This document shows positions 5,556-6,463 of a stretch of DNA of 6,463 bases, piece after piece. Within the stretch, counting starts at the first letter, position 1; the number at the start of each line of letters is the position of its first letter. Origin of the DNA: Humisphaera sp. (lineage in GTDB: Bacteria > Planctomycetota > Phycisphaerae > Tepidisphaerales > Tepidisphaeraceae); contig JANXVV010000015.1 in the NCBI GenBank assembly GCA_025351525.1, forward strand, positions 1 to 6,463. The letters are read 5' to 3'. The notes beneath the pieces were generated by a model. The model was not told the origin of the DNA. It was given only the letters and a program-made list of their open reading frames with translations, and did not search any database. The translations under genes were made by a program, and so were the position numbers.

Positions 5556-6398
5556 ATGGCGGATTCGGCACACCTGAACTTCGACGACGCATGGCCCGAT
5601 CTGCCGGGCATCCCGATGCGCGATCTACGCGACTGGGGCCCTCGGCTGCGCTATTTCGCCGCTCCATCGGTGATCGAAACCTTCTACTACGAAGTGATCG
5701 AACCGCTGCCCCCCTTCGCGCTCTATGGCTCGGGTGATTTCCACCATATCGCGGCACTGCTCGTCCGCCGATTTGAAGAACCGTTGACGATCATCTCGTT
5801 CGACAATCATCCCGATTGGGATGTGCGGGCACCCTACTGGGGATGTGGCGCGTGGGTCAGCCGCGCGCTTGAAATAGAGAGGGTGGAGCAGGTAAGCGTC
5901 TGGGGTTGCGGGAATTTTGAACTGGCTTGGCCCTCGCGATGGTTCGCCAATCGAAAGGGGTTGCGGGAAGGCCGATTGAAAATAAATGCCTGGGCTGAAA
6001 GGCATTCCGCCGCCACTGCGAAGCGATTTAATTGCATGGCGAATGAGAATTGGCGGGAACGCTTTTCCCGATACGCCGAGGCATTAAAAGGAAAGGCGGT
6101 CTACGTGACGGTCGACCTAGACTGCTTGCGTGCCGGGGAAGCGGTGACCAATTGGGAGAACGGCGTGTACACCGCCAATGACGTCGCCTGGGCCATCGAT
6201 CAACTGCGGAACGGCGCGACGATCTTGGGCGGAGATGTTTGCGGGGCCTGGTCGAAACCGATTTACGCGGGAACATTTCAGACGTTGGCGGGTTGGTGGG
6301 ATCATCCGAAGGCGAACACCCAACCGAATCACAACGCCGCGCAAATCAATCTTGCCTCGCTCGACACGATCTGGCCGGCGCTGACCGGCAGAGGGTGA
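5556..6398 (+). CDS. arginase/ureohydrolase-fold protein of unknown substrate
   Basis: From the chosen ATG the protein has 280 residues and carries degenerate motifs of the arginase/agmatinase/deacetylase fold in the right order. GSGDFHH (58-64) corresponds to the GGDHS block with its metal-binding His. SFDNHPDWD (81-89) corresponds to the DAHxD block (D83, H85, D87), and TVDLDCL (185-191) to the DxD block (D187, D189). GGDVCGAWS (225-233) occupies the place of the late Glu-containing block. The first three would still bind a two-metal centre, but the third Asp of DxDxxD is Arg192 and the substrate-guanidinium Glu appears replaced by Gly230. An NWENG segment (199-203) recurs, as far as I recall, in uncharacterised members of this branch. 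An alternative GTG start at 5454 would add 34 residues without family character. A hydrolase acting on an amide or amidine bond is likely; the substrate is unknown. Confidence 0.82.
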   Translation: MADSAHLNFDDAWPDLPGIPMRDLRDWGPRLRYFAAPSVIETFYYEVIEPLPPFALYGSGDFHHIAALLVRRFEEPLTIISFDNHPDWDVRAPYWGCGAWVSRALEIERVEQVSVWGCGNFELAWPSRWFANRKGLREGRLKINAWAERHSAATAKRFNCMANENWRERFSRYAEALKGKAVYVTVDLDCLRAGEAVTNWENGVYTANDVAWAIDQLRNGATILGGDVCGAWSKPIYAGTFQTLAGWWDHPKANTQPNHNAAQINLASLDTIWPALTGRG

Positions 6399-6418
6399 TT
6401 CGACGTGAATTTGGGTGC

Positions 6419-6446
6419 CACAGGTCGCGGTACTCCGAGACCTGTG
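6419..6446. terminator. stem-loop downstream of the arginase-fold gene
   Basis: CACAGGTC (6419-6426) pairs with GACCTGTG (6439-6446). After a one-base mismatch the stem continues with CGG/CCG, closing a TACT loop. The element starts 20 bases after the stop codon and is followed by TCTTT, a weak T-rich tail. It is a plausible terminator for the plus-strand gene, or one copy of a dispersed palindromic repeat. Confidence 0.5.
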
Positions 6447-6463
6447 TCTTTCGGGCTACTCAA

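Overview
The window is moderately GC-rich bacterial DNA with five intact protein genes, one transposase remnant and several structured intergenic repeats. I see no rRNA, tRNA or CRISPR array. The gene mix points loosely to Planctomycetota or a similar environmental lineage: a protein made only of homing-endonuclease-associated repeats, a short M50 site-2 protease, an orphan lipoprotein, an arginase-fold protein with a DNHPD motif, and intergenic CACNGAG-type and GGTGGCA-type repeats. This is an impression from familiarity, not a proven assignment.

Layout. At 35-745 (-) lies a classical short-chain dehydrogenase/reductase, with a small hairpin and T-run after it at the left edge. Directly upstream on the same strand, 31 bases away, is a protein built from four ~62-residue repeats (777-1544, -); the two may be cotranscribed. 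Next is the 3' part of an IS1182-like transposase (1669-2034, +), broken at both ends. It is followed after about 50 bases by a membrane M50 metalloprotease (2084-2737, +). This gene converges on a leuB-type dehydrogenase (2788-3855, -), and a perfect 13+13 palindrome sits between the two stop codons. The dehydrogenase has a clear AGGAG ribosome binding site and a good sigma-70-like promoter.

The stretch 3856-4211 holds no convincing gene. It contains that promoter, a long imperfect inverted repeat, a short periodic CACNGAG run and a strong stem-loop that touches the stop codon of the next gene. That gene is a predicted lipoprotein of unknown function (4212-5375, -). It is divergent from an arginase/ureohydrolase-fold protein (5556-6398, +), whose 3' side again carries a stem-loop near the right edge.

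The genes do not form an evident pathway. LeuB belongs to leucine synthesis but has no leu neighbours here. The window looks like a patchwork of short transcription units separated by stem-loops, with one decayed insertion sequence. I found no strong evidence of a new multi-gene system. The most unusual items are the nuclease-less repeat protein and the arginase-fold protein with a remodelled metal site.
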